Below, in pieces: positions 6,941-14,437 of a stretch of 36,719 bases of DNA (position 1 is the first letter of the stretch; every line of letters begins with the position of its first letter). Under the pieces are notes generated by a model, which searched no databases, was not told the origin of the DNA, and saw only the letters and a list, made by a program, of their open reading frames with translations. A program made the translations under genes and the position numbers. The stretch comes from Parabacteroides goldsteinii (GTDB lineage: Bacteria > Bacteroidota > Bacteroidia > Bacteroidales > Tannerellaceae): NCBI RefSeq assembly GCF_015550595.1, contig NZ_JADNBB010000045.1, positions 1 to 36,719 of the forward strand, in the 5' to 3' direction.

Positions 6941-8530
6941 CTAATCCCCCAATTCCATGCTACGTTTATTGCCGCCTGTAATCGGGCTTTGCGCGGGTTT
7001 TATGTCCTGAAGGCTTTTTAGCATCCCTTCCATTTGGAAGATTTTGGCGGCAGCGATGAAGGTGGTGGCGGATACATCCGGCTGGAGGCTTTTCAGTGTG
7101 TTCTCCGATGGCTGATATCCTCTCATCTTCAGTTTCAGAATGGTATTGAAGTCATCATTTCGCATAGCCTTCATGAAAGCCTGCTCTTGTTCGTTGGCAA
7201 TGTCCGGCATATGGATCGTATGCAGTTGCTTGCCGAACAAGAGCAGGTTTTCTCCGATAAAATCGGCGTGTTCCGGCTTGACCCCGCAATCCTTGGCAGT
7301 CTCATGCCAATGCGATACGGTTTCCTGTATCTCTTCGATAATCTGTTTGTGTTTCCGGATACCCATGTTCTCACCTACCTTTTGCAGATCTTCCATCGTG
7401 AAATTGTCTTGTTTGCCGTTGAGTGACAGCTGGTGGCGGTTCGTCCATTTGCCGCCCGGTGTGTATGAGTAGCAGAGGTCGTATGCTGGGGCCAGTTTCC
7501 ACTTCCCTTGTCTATCCATCAGGAAAGATAAGTTCTTGCTATGGTCGTCATGGTTCCGGCTCATGACGTTGAACACCATTCTTCGGTATAGTTCCTCCTG
7601 CTCTGGATAAGGGAGGTTCATCTGCCGCATGATACGGAATATCTCTTCGTATGAATGGCGTTGGTCACGGTCATAGTGGGCAAGCCCGGCCAATGTCTGT
7701 ACATGGATCTTCTCTCCGTCTTCCATACGGTCAAAACGTCGTGTCATAAAGTGATATGACTCTTTTTCCTGAAGTAACCGGCATTCCATCATATCGATAC
7801 CGCAGGCTTTTGCCATCCGGTGATAGGCATATTCGATATTTCCTATTCCTTGTGGATTGTCCGTTATCTGCGTGTGTTCGCTGTATTTGCCGCCATCAAA
7901 TTTCAACAGCCAATACCCGAATCCTTCAGGAGCTTTTACCTGTCCGGAGCGTACCTCTCCGGTAATATCGTTGTAGGCGATGATGGCCTTGGGCTTGGCA
8001 CCTCCGGCAGATGTTCCCACTTTCAGTATATCCAGAATGTTTCTTCCTTCCTGGCGCAGTTGGACCTGAAAAGCCATTCTGTCCGTGAATACGGATTTGG
8101 CAAGCTCAGTCAGTTCCTCGATATGGAGCACTGATGATTCGTTCATGCCGTTGATTGGCGAGGACGGCTCAAACTCCAGTGCGCCCATGCCACGTTTGCC
8201 TACATAGCAAAGCCTGTCTAAAGGGGTAATCTCTTCTCCGGACAATCCCTTGCTGGCAAACCATTCATTGATGATCTGGTTTCCGAAAGTGTCCGGCAGT
8301 GAATCGGCAAACAGGCCGGGCAACCCCTTGAAACAGTCGGTACGGTTTTCAAGGAACCGGTAGGGGGTGTTCCTGTACTGGCTGATGGGCATGATGATGG
8401 GAGAAATGTCAAGACCGGAGCGGATGAACTTCCGTTCATAGTCGAACAAGGCGGCATTGCTTTCCTTTTCCCAATAGAGAGAGCCTACGCTTTCTCCCCA
8501 TAGCTTTACATCTACTATCAAATCATTCAT
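6941..8530 (-). CDS. hipA: HipA-family serine/threonine kinase toxin, copy 2
   Basis: The 529-residue HipA homologue has the same architecture as its neighbour. HipA_N covers about residues 1-110, followed by GTSAGG (172-177), catalytic NHDDHSKN (326-333) and metal-binding PAYD (348-351). Residues about 430-529 form a distinct C-terminal tail, a helical segment with LKMRGYQPSENTLKS and a repeat-like KSLQ pattern. A decayed copy of exactly this tail lies at 4670-4970. The start overlaps the upstream hipB by 8 bases. Kinase residues are intact, so the toxin is probably active. The tail may alter target choice or antitoxin contact; that is inference. Confidence 0.93.
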   Translation of the reverse strand: MNDLIVDVKLWGESVGSLYWEKESNAALFDYERKFIRSGLDISPIIMPISQYRNTPYRFLENRTDCFKGLPGLFADSLPDTFGNQIINEWFASKGLSGEEITPLDRLCYVGKRGMGALEFEPSSPINGMNESSVLHIEELTELAKSVFTDRMAFQVQLRQEGRNILDILKVGTSAGGAKPKAIIAYNDITGEVRSGQVKAPEGFGYWLLKFDGGKYSEHTQITDNPQGIGNIEYAYHRMAKACGIDMMECRLLQEKESYHFMTRRFDRMEDGEKIHVQTLAGLAHYDRDQRHSYEEIFRIMRQMNLPYPEQEELYRRMVFNVMSRNHDDHSKNLSFLMDRQGKWKLAPAYDLCYSYTPGGKWTNRHQLSLNGKQDNFTMEDLQKVGENMGIRKHKQIIEEIQETVSHWHETAKDCGVKPEHADFIGENLLLFGKQLHTIHMPDIANEQEQAFMKAMRNDDFNTILKLKMRGYQPSENTLKSLQPDVSATTFIAAAKIFQMEGMLKSLQDIKPAQSPITGGNKRSMELGD

Positions 8531-8837
8531 GGTTATCTTGTTTTAAATGGCGTACACGGTAGCGTTTCTTTCCTTGCAGTTTTTTGAGCTCTATCGGGCT
8601 GACCCGGATTTCCGGTACCAGTTGCTCCAGGTTCTCCAGCAGGCCGAGCGAGCGGAGTACGCTGATGAACAACAGCAGCGATACCGATTTGCCCTTCTCG
8701 ATGTTCGCAACGGTCAAGGGGCTTACACCGGAAGCCGTTGCCAGTTCTTCCTGCGTGATATGCTGCCTGATACGTGTCTCTTTGATGCGCTGGCCGATTC
8801 TCATCAGCACAGCTGGATTGCTCATTTCATTCCACAT
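8523..8837 (-). CDS. hipB: HipB-like XRE antitoxin/repressor, copy 2
   Basis: The 104-residue XRE-type protein (start MWNEMSNPAV) has a helix-turn-helix at about residues 20-70, with ITQEELATASGVSPLTVANI. The ATG at 8837 is used because the -7 word at 8854-8861 and the operator lie just upstream; a TTG-started extension to 8924 would translate through the operator. MSNPAV at 8825 is an alternative. It overlaps its hipA by 8 bases. The expected role is neutralising HipA and autorepression at 8880-8916. Confidence 0.88.
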   Translation of the reverse strand: MWNEMSNPAVLMRIGQRIKETRIRQHITQEELATASGVSPLTVANIEKGKSVSLLLFISVLRSLGLLENLEQLVPEIRVSPIELKKLQGKKRYRVRHLKQDNHE

Positions 8838-8853
8838 GGTTGTTCCTTTTTTG

Positions 8854-8916
8854 CAAATATACAAATAATCCATGTAAATATATAGATTAACTTGAATATA
8901 TGATGTTAATCTATAT
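8854..8916 (-). promoter_or_regulatory. Promoter and 12-bp palindromic operator of hipBA 2
   Basis: The minus-strand -7 word TATATTTG is at 8854-8861. ATATAGATTAAC at 8880-8891 and its exact reverse complement at 8905-8916 form an operator with a 13-base spacer that covers the expected -33 region. Position and symmetry fit repression by the adjacent HipB. Confidence 0.78.
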
Positions 8917-9002
8917 GAATACAATGATTATAGTTGCTTTATCGGCTGTTTTTTTCTTTGAACTAGGATGAAAACTGACTAAAATCACAATGTGTTGTGA
9001 AT

Positions 9003-9165
9003 ATGAAAGAGCTAGGAAAGATGATTAAAGAGTGCAGGAAGAGTTTGAAGGTCAATCAGCTGGAACTTCTCCGAACTGGCGGGCGTGGGCATCAATACGC
9101 TGGTGGCCATCGAGCGTGGAGAAGGCAATCCTAAATTGGCTACTGCTTTCCATTGGAGTTGATTA
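9003..9165 (+). pseudogene. Frameshifted, truncated third hipB (XRE antitoxin)
   Basis: The reading starts MKELGKMIKECRKSLKVNQ, then changes frame and continues as SELAGVGINTLVAIERGEGN followed by PKLATAF before a stop. Together these give a recognisable XRE helix-turn-helix of a different HipB subtype from the two intact neighbours. A single-base indel lies near 9063-9072, and the C-terminal end is missing. It faces right, opposite to the two hipBA pairs. Its toxin partner is absent here, but the end of a HipA of another subtype lies at 26885-27034. Confidence 0.75.
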
Positions 9166-9250
9166 AAGTGCGGAAAAATGTATAAGATTGCTTCTATTAT
9201 CTGTTTATTTTAGTATATTTGTGCTTTAAATAAGTGCGGATAAATGTATT
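9165..9250 (+). promoter_or_regulatory. Promoter of the AAA/DUF4143 gene flanked by two direct repeats
   Basis: A -7 word TATATTTG lies at 9214-9221. Near-identical 20-base direct repeats with the core AAGTGCGGA-AAATGTAT lie at 9165-9184 and 9231-9250, one upstream of the promoter and one just downstream of the -7 element. The arrangement looks like paired operator sites able to clamp or loop the promoter. Confidence 0.5.
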
Positions 9251-9288
9251 ATACGCTGTTTTTACATGTATAAAAATGCTGTTTGTAG

Positions 9289-10569
9289 ATGAAAAGATTT
9301 GTTTTGCAACAACTTATAGAATGGAAAAACCGTGAGGATAGAAAACCTCTGATTTTAAATGGTGCCCGACAAGTTGGGAAAACATGGCTGCTCCATGAGT
9401 TTGCCAAACTTGAATACAAAAAAGAGGCTTATGTGGTATGCCGTAAGAATAACCTTGCACGCCAGCTTTTTTCTCAGGATTTCAATGTTGACAGAATTTT
9501 ACGGGGGCTGCGTGCGATGACTTCCGTTGACATTACTCCGGGTGATACGCTTATTATCCTTGATGAGATACAAGATATCCCGGAAGCACTGGAATCTTTG
9601 AAGTATTTTAAAGAGGAGGTTCCGGAGTATCATATAGCTGTGGCAGGTTCACTTTTGGGGATATCCCTTCATCAGGATGTGTCTTATCCCGTAGGGAAGG
9701 TAAATGTCATCAATATATTTCCTATGAACTTTGAAGAGTTTCTTGTCGCCAAGGGAGAAGAAGAAGCTTGTAAATTGCTTATGAGTGGGGATTTTGAAAC
9801 GATAAGCCTCCTGCATGACAAATATACGGATCTCCTTCGGCAATATTATTATGTAGGTGGTATGCCGGAAGTTGTACTCAAATATGTAGAAACGGATTCC
9901 TTGCTGGAAGTCAGAAGAATACAGTCGGAGATTTTGCAAGGCTATGATCTTGACTTCTCAAAACATGCGCCCAAAGAACAGGTTCCGCGTGTCCGAATGG
10001 TATGGAACAGCATTCCTTCCCAATTATTTAAAGAAAACAAGAAATTCATTTACGGAGCTTTGCGAAAAGGTGCCAGAGCCAATGATTTTGAGATGGCCAT
10101 TCAATGGCTTGTAAATGCCGGGTTGTTGTATAAAGTGCCTCGATGTACCAAACCGGAGCTTCCGCTTGATATTTATGAAGACCTGTCGGCTTTCAAACTC
10201 TATATGGTTGATTTGGGGCTTATGGGTGCTATGGTCAAGACAGATCCGGCCCAAGTCTTGATTAAAAACGACATATTTAAGGAATACAAGGGAGGAATGA
10301 CTGAACAGTATGTATTGCAGCAGATGAAAAGTAAGGGCGTGTCACCGATTTATTACCATAACACAGACAATTCGCGTCTTGAGTTGGATTTTGTTATTCA
10401 ACGTAATGCCCAAATGGTGCCGATAGAAGTGAAGGCCGAAGGGAATGTCCGGGCCAATTCGTTGACAGCATTACTGGGAAAAAGACCGGAATTGCATGCG
10501 GAGAGATTTTCTATGTTGCCTTATAAAGTACAGGGTAATCTTACAAATTTTCCGCTATATGCAATATAG
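9289..10569 (+). CDS. AAA-family ATPase with DUF4143 C-terminal domain
   Basis: The 426-residue protein has an N-terminal AAA_14 ATPase with Walker A GARQVGKT (25-32) and Walker B LIILDE (88-93). Its DUF4143 C-terminal domain ends in a restriction-endonuclease-like strand pattern RLELDFVIQRN...MVPIEVKAE at about 365-390 (D...ExK). Length is normal for the family, which is abundant in Bacteroidales and has no agreed function; links to toxin-antitoxin and defence islands have been proposed. It has its own promoter at 9214-9221 and is followed by a 53-residue ORF and a strong terminator. Context here is a toxin-antitoxin island. Confidence 0.9.
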   Translation: MKRFVLQQLIEWKNREDRKPLILNGARQVGKTWLLHEFAKLEYKKEAYVVCRKNNLARQLFSQDFNVDRILRGLRAMTSVDITPGDTLIILDEIQDIPEALESLKYFKEEVPEYHIAVAGSLLGISLHQDVSYPVGKVNVINIFPMNFEEFLVAKGEEEACKLLMSGDFETISLLHDKYTDLLRQYYYVGGMPEVVLKYVETDSLLEVRRIQSEILQGYDLDFSKHAPKEQVPRVRMVWNSIPSQLFKENKKFIYGALRKGARANDFEMAIQWLVNAGLLYKVPRCTKPELPLDIYEDLSAFKLYMVDLGLMGAMVKTDPAQVLIKNDIFKEYKGGMTEQYVLQQMKSKGVSPIYYHNTDNSRLELDFVIQRNAQMVPIEVKAEGNVRANSLTALLGKRPELHAERFSMLPYKVQGNLTNFPLYAI

Positions 10570-10584
10570 GTGTATCCTTTTCCC

Positions 10585-10746
10585 ATGCCGGTCATACCGT
10601 TAGAACTGATTGATAAGTATGATGCGTATGTTGGCCGGTATGTCTATCTTTGTGGCAATGAAAACAGAGAGAGGATTGATTTACGCCTTGTTTTCCGGGA
10701 CGGAAAGGAGATTGGCACGGATGATCTGAATCTGTATTATAATTGA
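10585..10746 (+). CDS. Small ORF (53 aa) downstream of the ATPase
   Basis: The ORF begins MPVIPLELIDKYDAYVGRYV, is rich in charged and aromatic residues, and starts 15 bases after the ATPase stop. A strong terminator follows its stop, which supports a real last gene. Its first about 110 bases recur at 27116-27226, just before the replication initiator gene, where the copy has no ATG and runs into the initiator. The segment contains TATCTTTG, a perfect -7 promoter word, so its conservation may be regulatory and the ORF incidental. No family is recognised. Confidence 0.5.
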   Translation: MPVIPLELIDKYDAYVGRYVYLCGNENRERIDLRLVFRDGKEIGTDDLNLYYN

Positions 10747-10762
10747 TGTGACGGCTTGGATG

Positions 10763-10798
10763 TCCCCCGGATGAATGTTCGGGGGATTCTTTTTCTTT
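10763..10798 (+). terminator. Rho-independent-type terminator after the ATPase operon
   Basis: TCCCCCG at 10763-10769 pairs with CGGGGGA at 10780-10786, and a T-rich tract follows to 10798. It closes the ATPase/small-ORF transcript and precedes the convergent regulator gene. Confidence 0.8.
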
Positions 10799-10799
10799 T

Positions 10800-10873
10800 G
10801 GGCGTTCCTGTGGGACGGTCGGGCTTTACGTTTCAAGTCCTCGCCTAAAGGCTGTGGGCTTTACTCTGCAATC
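10800..10873. repeat. Dispersed GGGCGTTCC repeat, copy A
   Basis: The stretch shares blocks with 28981-29056: GGGCGTTCC, then CGGGCT, CAAGTCCTCG, AGGCT and ATCCCTAACGC in the same order and similar spacing. Variable bases between blocks differ. It is noncoding on both sides and looks like a structured dispersed repeat of mobile elements; I do not know its function. Confidence 0.6.
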
Positions 10874-10874
10874 C

Positions 10875-11936
10875 CTAACGCATGGCTGAAAACTCTTCTT
10901 GCCGGTGTTCTTCTTCTTCATACAGCCTCATGCGTTCTTGTAATGCTTCTTTTAAATTGTCGCTTTTTTTCAGTCCGAGTTTGGCACGTATGTTCGCTCG
11001 TTGGCTGGTTATGTTTCCGCTACTCCGATGTAATAATTCGCATATTTGGCTGACGGTCTTGTCTTGCAGTATTAAACGGCAGATGTTTAATTCGGACGGG
11101 GATAAATTGGGATATATTCTCCTGATTGTATCAAGTTTACTTTTTTCCTTTTTCTGGTATGCGGCAAGGGCTGTAAAAAGATTTTCTTTGGATTGTTCCC
11201 CTATTATGTTTAACAGGGAGCTTGTCTTTTCTTCCGGGTTATTCTCGCTTAACAACTCGGCGAACGCGAATAGTTCTTCCTTTTTCATTTGGAGACGTTT
11301 CAAAAGCATTTCCTCTTCCTCTTTTAGCAAGTTGCTACTTTTTAGCAAGCTGCTGATATTACTGTGTAAGGATCTTCCTAATAAGGGGATCATGGTGTAT
11401 ATGATGATGATCAAAGGCAGATAACTGTATAGGAACGGTTCGTCGGTGATAAGTGTGCAGATTGTATAGGAAGCTATGGTAAGGGAGGACAATAGGATGG
11501 AGATATTACTCATATAGGCACAGATGGAAAGCATGGTAAATAAGAGAGAGATAGTAATGTTACTCATTATCAATGCTCTTTGATAACTATATTCATATCC
11601 GCTACATATTGAGCAATAAATTATTTCGATAAAAATCTCGATATGTATGGCTATCAGTATAATGGAAAAGGTCGTGGTCAGATTTACTCTCTTTTTAAAA
11701 TAAGCGAGAGTGCACATAATGATAAACAGGAATAATACGCTGTTAATATAATAAAACTGTTCATTGGGAAATGGAACTGAATATATGTATATGGGTGCGC
11801 ATAAGACCAGCATGAGCAGGGATAGATGAAAGACTCGTTTTTGTTGATACGTTATTATCATTTCTCTTTCTTTTTTGTCGTAAGTTTGAGTTTTTATTGA
11901 ACTTAGAAAAGAGGCGGCTTTTGTGCTGATTTTCAT
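10875..11936 (-). CDS. Membrane-anchored LuxR-type transcriptional regulator
   Basis: The 353-residue protein has at least five hydrophobic segments in its first about 180 residues, then a charged coiled-coil region rich in Glu/Lys/Leu (about 185-225). A C-terminal LuxR-like helix-turn-helix follows (LSPSELNICRLILQDKTVSQ onward, about 280-335). Such regulators often sit beside fimbrial or surface operons in Bacteroidales, where they sense the envelope and control the neighbour. The start MKISTKAAS at 11936 is chosen; a TTG at 11981 lies too close to the poly-T tract. It is divergent from the fimbrial operon at 12243, which is its likely target. Confidence 0.75.
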   Translation of the reverse strand: MKISTKAASFLSSIKTQTYDKKEREMIITYQQKRVFHLSLLMLVLCAPIYIYSVPFPNEQFYYINSVLFLFIIMCTLAYFKKRVNLTTTFSIILIAIHIEIFIEIIYCSICSGYEYSYQRALIMSNITISLLFTMLSICAYMSNISILLSSLTIASYTICTLITDEPFLYSYLPLIIIIYTMIPLLGRSLHSNISSLLKSSNLLKEEEEMLLKRLQMKKEELFAFAELLSENNPEEKTSSLLNIIGEQSKENLFTALAAYQKKEKSKLDTIRRIYPNLSPSELNICRLILQDKTVSQICELLHRSSGNITSQRANIRAKLGLKKSDNLKEALQERMRLYEEEEHRQEEFSAMR

Positions 11937-11990
11937 GTGTTTTATTGTTTTAAGTGTTATTAAGTATAATGTTTCCTGCAAAAATAACTG

Positions 11991-12013
11991 TTTTTTTTTT
12001 TTTTTTTTTTTTT
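11991..12013. repeat. 23-base poly-T tract in the divergent regulatory region
   Basis: An uninterrupted run of 23 T lies 54 bases upstream of the regulator start and 229 bases upstream of the fimbrial operon. Tracts of this length change length by slipped-strand mispairing and can phase-vary transcription. Read-length variation could confirm this; an assembly error in the exact length is possible. Confidence 0.8.
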
Positions 12014-12148
12014 GTTTAAGTACTTTTCTTTATGATGTTAAGTGTTTTTAATTGTTGTGTAAGCGTGATTGGCTGCTGTGGTAAGTGTTGTAGCTGTTGT
12101 GTGGTTGTCTTTTTAAGTATTTATAAGTTTAAAATACTTGTTTTTTGC

Positions 12149-12180
12149 TTTGGAGGTTGGTTTATAAGTGCATATCTTTA
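12149..12180 (+). promoter_or_regulatory. Fimbrial operon promoter
   Basis: TTTG at 12149-12152 and TATCTTTA at 12173-12180 are separated by 20 bases, the expected Bacteroidetes -33/-7 spacing, with one mismatch in the last -7 base. An inverted repeat AAGTATTT/AAATACTT at 12115-12139 lies just upstream and may bind the divergent regulator. Confidence 0.55.
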
Positions 12181-12242
12181 GCGGTTGAAATTCAGGGGGT
12201 GTAAAAGCCTGGGTTTGGATTGTCATATTAACAAATGATTAA

Positions 12243-13475
12243 ATGACGAAAAGATGTTTTTTTTATATTAAATGTGTATTGTTCGTGCTCGTGTTGAGTA
12301 TAAGCGGAGAAATATCCGCTCAGGAGAAGCGTGATTCGGTAAGGATCTATTTTCATCAAGGAAAGGTAAATATAGATACATGTTTACTTGACAATGGGAA
12401 CGAGATGGAGCGGTTTGCTAAAATCTGTTCCGCATTGAACGACTCCGTCCGTCTTATCAGGAAAATTCAAATAATAGGAGGAGCTTCCCCGGAAGGAGGG
12501 GGGCTGTTGAATGGAAGGCTGTCTGAAAAACGAGCAGAGGTTTTGTGGCGGTATATATCACCTTATATAAAGATTCCGGTATTGGAGAAGGATTTTCATT
12601 TTTCGGGAAGCGACTGGAACGGACTTATAACGATGGTGAGAGCGGATGTGAATGTTCCGGAGAGGGAGGATGTCCTTCGTTTGTTGGAGAAGATCGTCCG
12701 TTTGGAAAACCAGGACAGCCCTTATTTGGGGGGAGAACTGAAAAGACTGAAAGGGGGGAGGCCATACTCATATTTGTATAAATTCCATTTTCCGAAACTT
12801 CGTTCGTCGATGGTGAAAATATGCTATGATAGTGATCCGATAAATCCCGTCAGAGATACGGTATATATACATACACGTGATACGTTGTGCATCCGTGATA
12901 CCGTTACCGTCATAGCTCCGGTAAAGAAACGGCCGTTTTGCATGGCGGTGAAAACAAACTTGCTTTATGACGCTGTTTTGATACCTGACATCGGGGTTGA
13001 GTTCTGTTTGGGGAAGAACTGGTCTGTGGCCGGGAATTGGATGTATGCCTGGTGGAAAAGTGATCGGAAGCATAATTATTGGCGTATCTATGGGGGAGAT
13101 GTGGAGTTGCGCCGCTGGTTCGGTCGGAGAGCGGTGGAAAAACCGTTTTCCGGGCATCATGTCGGATTGTACGGGCAGATCGTCACCTATGATTTCGAAT
13201 TGGGTGGGAAAGGTTACTTGGGGGATAAATGGAGTTACGGGGGAGGCGTGGCTTACGGCTACTCGTTACCTGTGGGACATCGGTTCAATGTGGATTTCAC
13301 GTTGGGAATCGGCTACCTTGGAGGATCGTACAAGGAGTACATCCCTTTGGACGGTCACTATGTATGGCAGACCACTAAAAACCGCCGCTGGTTCGGCCCG
13401 ACCAAGGCGGGTATCTCTTTGGTGTGGTTGATCGGGCGGGGGAATTATAGCCGGAAGAAAGGAGGCAGGCAGTGA
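12243..13475 (+). CDS. DUF3575 outer-membrane protein of a fimbrial operon
   Basis: The 410-residue protein has a signal peptide (hydrophobic residues 10-24, cleavage near SAQ-EK at about 27). Residues about 30-180 resemble an OmpA-like periplasmic region, including the GGASPEGG and NGRLSEKRAE patterns typical of peptidoglycan-binding folds. The part from about residue 235 to the end is a beta-rich DUF3575 barrel-like domain with many aromatic and glycine residues. In Bacteroidales this family accompanies Mfa/Fim-type pilus genes and is thought to help assemble or anchor them. It overlaps the next gene by four bases, supporting one operon. Confidence 0.85.
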   Translation: MTKRCFFYIKCVLFVLVLSISGEISAQEKRDSVRIYFHQGKVNIDTCLLDNGNEMERFAKICSALNDSVRLIRKIQIIGGASPEGGGLLNGRLSEKRAEVLWRYISPYIKIPVLEKDFHFSGSDWNGLITMVRADVNVPEREDVLRLLEKIVRLENQDSPYLGGELKRLKGGRPYSYLYKFHFPKLRSSMVKICYDSDPINPVRDTVYIHTRDTLCIRDTVTVIAPVKKRPFCMAVKTNLLYDAVLIPDIGVEFCLGKNWSVAGNWMYAWWKSDRKHNYWRIYGGDVELRRWFGRRAVEKPFSGHHVGLYGQIVTYDFELGGKGYLGDKWSYGGGVAYGYSLPVGHRFNVDFTLGIGYLGGSYKEYIPLDGHYVWQTTKNRRWFGPTKAGISLVWLIGRGNYSRKKGGRQ

Positions 13476-14392
13476 TACGGATACGCTTTAGTCTGGTGTT
13501 CATATTTTTATGGATAGGACTGACGGCTTGTGAGCATAAGGATTTATGTTACGATCATCCGCACTTTGCCACGGTGCGGGTAATATTCGACTGGACCAAG
13601 ATTTCCAATCATGACAAGCCTGAAGGCATGAGGGTCGTATTTTATCCGACCGACGATGAAAGCAACACGTGGATATTTGATTTCCCCGGAGGAGAGGATG
13701 GGGAAGTGGAGCTTCCCGAGAATGATTACCGGGTAATTTGCTTCAACTACGATACCGACGGGATGGTTTGGAAAGAAAACGGCAGTTACACGCTTTTTAC
13801 TGCCGATACGCGTGATGTGCAGTCGCCGGATAACCGGACAATGGCTGTCACCCCACCTTGGCTGTGTGGCGACCATATAGACGAAGTTATCCTCAAGGAC
13901 ATTCCGGGAGGAAGCGCGGAGATAGTACGGCTGACTCCCGTAAACATGGTATGTCACTACACGTATGAGGTGAACGGTCTTCGGGGACTGGATAGGGTGG
14001 CGGATTTGCGGGCCGCTCTTTCCGGCATGTCCGGCTCGCTTAACATGTCCGCCGACAGTTTGCCCGCCGGTCTTTCGGAGAGCCTGCTCTTTGATGGAAT
14101 GGTTTCACGGAATCAGATTATAGGCGGATTCTATACGTTTGGACATTCCGCACTTGAAGGAGAGCCCAATGTTTTCCGGTTGTATCTCAAGAACCGTTCA
14201 GGCAGCATGTCTGTATTGGAACAGGACGTGAGCGGCCAAGTGCATGATGTCCCGGTAGTGGGGCATGTCGGTGATGTGCATCTGGTGTTGAATTTTGATT
14301 ATGAGGTTCCATCCGAGCCGGGAAGTGACGGTGCGGGATTTGATGTGGACGTTGATGATTGGGATGATGTGAATATGGATATAGTGTTGTAA
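13472..14392 (+). CDS. DUF5119 lipoprotein, FimB/Mfa2-like fimbrial component
   Basis: The 306-residue lipoprotein has a lipobox ending in LTAC, with Cys20 as the lipidated residue. Beta-rich domains follow, with a first-domain pattern VRVIFDW and GMRVVFYPTDD characteristic of DUF5119. This family is considered related to anchor or tip subunits of Bacteroidales type V pili. It starts with GTG overlapping the upstream stop (GTGA). The C-terminus is acidic (DVDVDDWDD). Secretion through the lipoprotein route and surface location are expected. Confidence 0.82.
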   Translation: MIRIRFSLVFIFLWIGLTACEHKDLCYDHPHFATVRVIFDWTKISNHDKPEGMRVVFYPTDDESNTWIFDFPGGEDGEVELPENDYRVICFNYDTDGMVWKENGSYTLFTADTRDVQSPDNRTMAVTPPWLCGDHIDEVILKDIPGGSAEIVRLTPVNMVCHYTYEVNGLRGLDRVADLRAALSGMSGSLNMSADSLPAGLSESLLFDGMVSRNQIIGGFYTFGHSALEGEPNVFRLYLKNRSGSMSVLEQDVSGQVHDVPVVGHVGDVHLVLNFDYEVPSEPGSDGAGFDVDVDDWDDVNMDIVL

Positions 14393-14437
14393 TATGAGTT
14401 TATTAATTATATGTATCAATTTGATTTATTTTTATTT

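Noticed and set aside
11991-12013. Poly-T tract as a rho-independent terminator tail
   Set aside because: No GC-rich stem precedes it on either strand, and it lies between divergent genes rather than after one.
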